DNA of 64,000 bases from contig JALIZF010001714.1 of NCBI GenBank assembly GCA_029948255.1, positions 364,001 through 428,000 of the forward strand, read 5' to 3'. Under the pieces are notes generated by a model. The model was not told the origin of the DNA. It saw nothing but the letters and a program-made list of their open reading frames with translations, and did no database searches. Shown one piece after another: positions 59,563 to 64,000 of the stretch. Made by a program: the position numbers and the translations under genes. This DNA is from Telmatactis stephensoni. Lineage: Eukaryota; Cnidaria; Anthozoa; Actiniaria; Isophelliidae. How positions within the stretch are numbered: position 1 is the first letter of the stretch; each line of letters begins with the position of its first letter.

Positions 59563-60621
59563 CCCAGTTGCTGATGATAACTTGTTCTTGAGTGATTCAA
59601 GGTTCATGTCATTATCTACAAAAATTTCGAATTCTGATTCGCTTTCACAGCTTCCACCACTTCCACTGTCGTGCTTCACAACTTTCATTTTTTTTCTTAA
59701 ACTCGTGCCTATATCTGACGACTGTTTTTGTTGTGTTTCCTGTCGTAGCTTGGAAGGGTCACTACCGACTTCCCTCCCCTAGCTTTTGTTGTTGTTTGCT
59801 TTTTCGCTGTTGGCTTTTCTTTCATTACTTTCGGCAGCTCATACATTTCGTCCGTAGAATCGTCCTGGACTTCTGAAACTGATCAAATATACAACAATGT
59901 ATGTTTTTCGTAAATTGCACGATAATATATATAAAGTAAAAGAAAAATTCATGGTTGCCAGGATAATGTAGTTAGTTTTTTTTATTTATAGTACTATAAA
60001 CAAATTCAACCAGAGATTCAACTACAAAACATTAAATGCCTTAAACTGAGTTTTCCTTTTAGCTGAATGAATTTTTGGCGCACAAAATTACCCAACCGCC
60101 AACCGCCAAAAATAATTTATTACTATATAATGATAAAAAATGACATATCGAAGCATCACTACAGAAACAGACATTATTATGAAGCACACGATCTTACCAT
60201 CTACTTCCATAGTGTTTTCCTTTTCTCTAGACTTGCTCTGTGATTTTTGTTTCTTTTTTGGTGGGCCACTGAGGTTCCAATTCTCGTTAAGGGCATATAG
60301 TACGAAATCATCCTGTTCAAGAAGCTTAGCACTCTTTTTTCTTGAGCGACCTTCCTTATAACTTATTTCAACTATTTCACGGTTTTTCCTTAGTTTGTCT
60401 TTAAAGTCAGCACATTCTTTCTTACTTCCTTTAAATAGGCTCACTCCAGAGAAGTAGGAATCTACGATATCTCCCTTAACGTCAATGGCTTCCCACTTTA
60501 CCTCAACATCGTTCTCGCTTGTACTTTTTTCATAGGATACTTTATCTTGTGAAACAATAAATGGACCTCGAGATTTTATGTTTTCCTCATCAGCAAACTC
60601 AACGACATAAAATTCAGACAT
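59563..60621 (-). CDS. Upstream exons of a probable BEN-type gene
   Basis: Exon 1 (60621-60198) starts MSEFYVVEFADEEN and has a small globular region (VKWEAIDVKGDIVDSYFSG, VSLFKGSKKECADFKDKLRK), then a Lys-rich, nuclear-localisation-like segment (GPPKKKQKSQSKSR). It ends at a GTAAG donor in phase 1. The next exon starts at 59872 after AG (EVQDDSTDEMYELPKVMKEK), in phase. It then needs a 1-nt shift to reach a Ser/Glu-rich stretch. N-terminal domains of this look precede BEN domains in invertebrate proteins, and the order and strand fit 56425-57163. Linkage is inferred. Confidence 0.45.
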
Positions 60622-60934
60622 TTTGTAAATTGGACGAAGAAGCAAATAAATCGTTGATGTTAACTAAGTGTATCTCGCCTTCAAGACTGAATCTCCCGCT
60701 CTTTTCGATTGATATCTTGTGACACGAAATTCTCTTTTCTAATTGGTTAACAGGATTTGGAAGAATGTGAAAACTGATCTGGAGATATTTTGTTACACTC
60801 AGTTGATTGGCAGGGCGAGAATATAAACGTTAAAATGAATTTCATTTTGCATCTAGTGAATTTATCTTCAACAACTAGTTTTGATTCATTCCCCAGCTTT
60901 ACTAGTGATACTGCGAGTGTAGAGGCTGACAAAC

Positions 60935-62330
60935 ATGGATAAAATGCAAAGTCAAGATGAAAGTAGTTCAGACTCAGATTTGGAGACACATGGAAATTAT
61001 GCACATCATGCTAAAGACATCGAAGAAGCCTCATCCTCATTCTCAAAGAAAACTGATCGTCAAAAATCAAGACAGGCGCTCTATTATCAACATAAAACTC
61101 AAAACAGAGAAAAAAGAAGCTATGAACCTTACGCAGAACAACTCAACCCTTCTCGACAGTTGATACATTATCATAATACCAAACAAAGCGCGCGAAATGA
61201 AAGTATTTCGGAAGCCACCATAAGTGTAACTGCCTCCTCTTCAGGGGCTGAGCAAGAGAATTTGGCAAGCGTCATTATTCCTGATAGCGAGATTCTTGCT
61301 GGGGGAGAACATACGTTACTGAGTGATGTGATTGATATAAGTGACTCTGAGACTACTGAGAGCTCTAGTCAGAAAGTTGAACTGAAGATTCCGTGGATGA
61401 TGAGCTTGAAGGCAATGACAACATTGCAGATGTGGAACAAGAAAAAGATGAAGATCTGCTTCACTGATGAAGATCTGCTTCACGGTTTTTCACGTGTCCT
61501 GGTTGTGTCATTCGTACTTCGACACATCCTGAGTAAGGCTGCATGGGCAGATTTAATTCGACTTCTGTCAGTGTTTGTTGGAAGACAATATAAAGGAGTC
61601 TTTCAGTCAGTCTACAAAATGAAGCTCTATCTTAAAGATTACTTTGGCAACAACCGACCCTAGTGAAAGTTCTATATTGTTCTAACTGTTTCAGTCAAGT
61701 ATTTGATAAAAAAATGCCCAAGCCAAGAGTGTCAAGGTCGCCCTCTCAGCGGATTTTTAGATTTGAACTTAGAGGAACGTCTCAAAGAACTTTTTCGAGA
61801 TGCAGAATTCTGTAAACTTCTCAAAAGAGGAAAAGAAAAAATAAAAGACACGGCGAAAAGAACAATTTTACGACATTTACCATGGTTGGATTATAAAAAC
61901 CTTCTTTATCCGGGTGGATTCTTGACACAGGAATTCAATATTTCCTTTACGATAAATACAGATGGCGTGAATAAGTATTCTTCTTTTTCTGCTGGCCACT
62001 TATGGCAGTATATGTTATGATCAATGAACTTCCAAAAGAATACAGATTCAAAAAAAGTATCTTATTCCAGCGTACATCTTACTGTGATTACCCCTTTGGT
62101 TGAAAAACTGAATACTCTCCATAGCAGAGGCCTCAGAGCTTCAAGATAGCGCCTGTGGGAGATATCAATATCAAGTGTATGCTCTTTGTTGTATCTGCTG
62201 ATTTGCCTGCGCGGGCCGATTTTAATGAACATGAAAAGATTCAATGGGAGATGTGGCTGTCATTTATGTAAAGAAGAAGCGTCCCTTACGGCTATAATAA
62301 CCTGCATAGAGCGTGGCCTTTTAAAGAGGG
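60935..62330 (+). pseudogene. CACTA/EnSpm-like transposase remnant, 3' truncated
   Basis: The frame from 60935 has an acidic, Ser-rich N-terminus and then VLRHILSKAAWADLIRLLSV and VYKMKLYLKDYFG. After a frame change come YCSNCFSQVFD and CPSQECQGRPLSGFLDLNLE, then LLYPGGFLTQEFNISFTINT followed by DGVNKYSSFSA and MINELPKEYRFKK. After another break come SADLPARADF and FNGRCGCHLCKEEA. The order Cys pairs, F-T-x-N-T-D-G-V, INELP, DLPAR, GC-x-x-C is what I recall from animal EnSpm-like (Transposase_21 type) transposases. The catalytic C-terminal part is missing. Confidence 0.55.
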
Positions 62331-62957
62331 AAATGATACTTCCCCGGAGGGTCAGTTTACTTACCTGAAGGGGAGATGTAGTTCTTCGAACTCCTTCGTA
62401 GACTGATACGAGCAATACATATGCAGATCGCAGCCGCGCGTGGTCTGAGTACCACATTAAAAAAATTGCAGGCGTTCCAAACTTCCTCTGAGAGAGTCGT
62501 GCGTAGGTGATGAATATGAATGGCAGTGACAGGGAGGGGAGGAAAATGCATGACCTCAGGCTGGGGAAATATATTGCTTCTCCGACTGATACTCACAATA
62601 CATATGCAAATTTCGAAGAGTCACTGCCATGAGTACTCTTACATAAGGTGTATAAATATCACTATGATCTTTAATCAATTAACTATAAGGTGTATAAAAA
62701 ATTACACAATAGGAACAATTGTCTATAACTGAAAACAATTGAGAATAACCTTAGTATAGTGTACCCATGAAGAGTATACTGCCTGTCGAAGACCTCTAAC
62801 CCAACACTAAGGGAACTAAAACCCCACATTCTCTAGAGGTATTAAAGTTGATAGCCTACTAGAGCTGTCATATCAAATTGTATGCAACCAATTTAAGACC
62901 TAGAAATGTCTTTCTTGTAAACAAAAGGAGCAACAACAATATAACTTAGTCCAAAGC
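62331..62957. other. Non-coding; two related ACTGATAC...AATACATATGCA blocks
   Basis: About 62400-62440 and 62577-62612 share GACTGATAC and AATACATATGCA. TATAAGGTGTATAAA-type repeats occur at 62645-62700. As the 3' side of the DIRS-type recombinase gene, these could be parts of its terminal or internal repeats, but no complete match was found. Confidence 0.4.
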
Positions 62958-63941
62958 TTAAGTCGACAGAACATTAAGGACTGTTGTAGCAAAATCTCCT
63001 CTGGTGGATGGTTTATGATAAAATTGTTCAAACGTCCTTGCTGAAGACCAGTCTGCTGCCTCCAGTATGACCTCTAGTGGTAAGCCTGCCTCTGCTGCTG
63101 ACGATGTAGAGGCACTTCGTGTTGAATGACCTGTAAAGCGATGGTCAATTCCCGCCAGACTCAAACACTCTCTGAGCCATCTAGACAGTGTCTGACTTGT
63201 GATAGCCTCATATGGGCGTATGAATGAGATAAGCAGTTTAGTTGACTTTCTCAATGTCTCAGTTTTCACTAGGTGGGCTTCCAAGGTCCTTAACACACAA
63301 ACTTTGGGGTTCCTAGGGTAAGCTGGGAGATGGATTCTCCTAGGACAGTGACCAGGTCTAGATGTTTTCACAGTGGGATAGCAAAGTAAACTCCCAAAAG
63401 TTAGCTTTCCTAGATACTGCATTTAAATTAAGTTTAATCAATTCATGTGCCCTGGCTGCTGAAGTCAAGGCCAAAAGGGCTGCAACCTTCAGAGTAAGTT
63501 GCTTCAAAGTTAACTCAGTCAGTGGTTCCAAGGTTGAAAGATATTCCAGCAATGGTTTAACATTCCAAGTATAACCAAGGCGTGGCCTTGGAGGCTTGGT
63601 ACGGAAGATCCCTTTCATGAAGCGTGAAACAACTGGGAGTTCCCCAAGTGGGGAATCTCCCACAGGTAGATGAGCTTGAGAGATTGCTGATTTGTAGACT
63701 GCAATCGTTCTGTATTCTAAGCTATGCTGTTTTGCTATCTCAGCCAAGAAGGTCAAAACCTGTGTCACTGGAGCTGAAAGGGGACAAAGTCCACGAGTGA
63801 GGCACCACTTGGACCATGCTTTCCAAGGACCCTGGTAACGTTTCCGTGTTGATTCAGACCATGACGCCAGCAGAATGTTGACATCTTCTGGTGGGAAGCC
63901 CCCTACTTCATAAGATCGCCTGATATCGGCCAGTCAGGTTG
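62958..63941 (-). pseudogene. DIRS-type tyrosine recombinase, one frameshift
   Basis: The minus frame opens near 63941 and shows an N-terminal SAM-like region (PPEDVNILLASWSESTRKRY, KAWSKWCLTRGLCPLSAP), then LLALTSAARAHELIKLNL with the first catalytic Arg. A frame change at about 63360-63420 leads to the C-terminal part with HRFTGHSTRSASTSSAA (His-x-x-Arg) and WSSARTFEQFYHKP (catalytic Tyr). DIRS elements use this enzyme in place of an integrase. RT/RNase H would lie to the right, outside the window or partly deleted. The gag-like fragment at 39711 is on the other strand and belongs to another copy. Confidence 0.8.
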
Positions 63942-64000
63942 AGTGAGCTCCAGAGTGGGTGAACTGCTTCCGGTTCGAAGGGCAGATACAGAAGTGAGCT

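Noticed and set aside
62361..62385. Similarity to the 5' end of U1 snRNA (ACTTACCTGAAGGGGAGAT)
   Set aside because: Only the first about 20 bases fit and the rest of U1 is absent. The match arises because the minus strand has a consensus splice donor (CAG, GTAAGT), which is complementary to U1.

Overview
This is a window of eukaryotic nuclear DNA, AT-rich, with GT-AG introns, and it consists almost entirely of transposable elements, many nested in one another. The mix is a Helitron carrying OTU, Rep/helicase and RPA genes, Ty3/Gypsy elements with short LTRs, DIRS, Kolobok, PIF/Harbinger with Myb partners, Mutator-like and CACTA-like transposases, and 2A-bearing LINEs. This is typical of marine invertebrates, and I would guess an anthozoan cnidarian (coral or sea anemone). 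That is inferred from composition only, because no conserved host gene is clearly present.

Layout. 1-14,508 (minus strand): a decayed Helitron with an RPA-like gene (278-3,327) and an OTU-Rep-helicase gene (3,369-14,508). Gypsy element A (5,361-11,236; identical 147-bp LTRs; GTAT target duplication) splits the Rep/helicase gene. 14,804-21,090: Gypsy element B (minus; 103/104-bp LTRs; CGTT duplication), with gag, a canonical -1 frameshift heptamer and a pol that begins with a MYND zinc finger. 22,742-23,326: the 3' end of a third Gypsy element. 24,400-28,100: a Helitron-like 3' terminus, a minisatellite, a foldback MITE and a TIR element. 29,292-38,601: Harbinger transposase and Myb remnants, a Kolobok-type MITE with TTAA duplications, a second Helitron-like copy, a TIR element and a Mutator-like transposase pseudogene. 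39,711-47,940: a DIRS gag-like pseudogene, a 5'-truncated LINE, a TIR element, an AT-rich palindromic tandem array, and a LINE with a 2A motif whose reverse transcriptase has lost one catalytic aspartate. 47,947-48,147: a dense array of TGATCA palindromes.

48,288-56,176 is the most notable item. It is an apparently intact 7.9-kb Kolobok-type DNA transposon (TTAA duplication, about 73-bp TIRs starting AGTGC). It carries two convergent genes: a 12-exon THAP-domain transposase (about 866 aa, open throughout if one weak splice acceptor is accepted) and a 3-exon, 230-aa gene encoding a cysteine-rich domain that I recognise as the P2X7-receptor C-terminal 'ballast' domain (P2RX7_C type). A CRE-like TGACGTCA octamer lies about 100 bp upstream of each start codon, symmetrically at both ends.

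56,425-60,621 (minus) holds a probable BEN-domain gene or pseudogene. 60,935-62,330 (plus) holds a CACTA/EnSpm-like transposase remnant, and 62,958-63,941 (minus) holds a DIRS-type tyrosine recombinase with one frameshift. Most elements are dead copies. Gypsy A, Gypsy B and the Kolobok element look recent.
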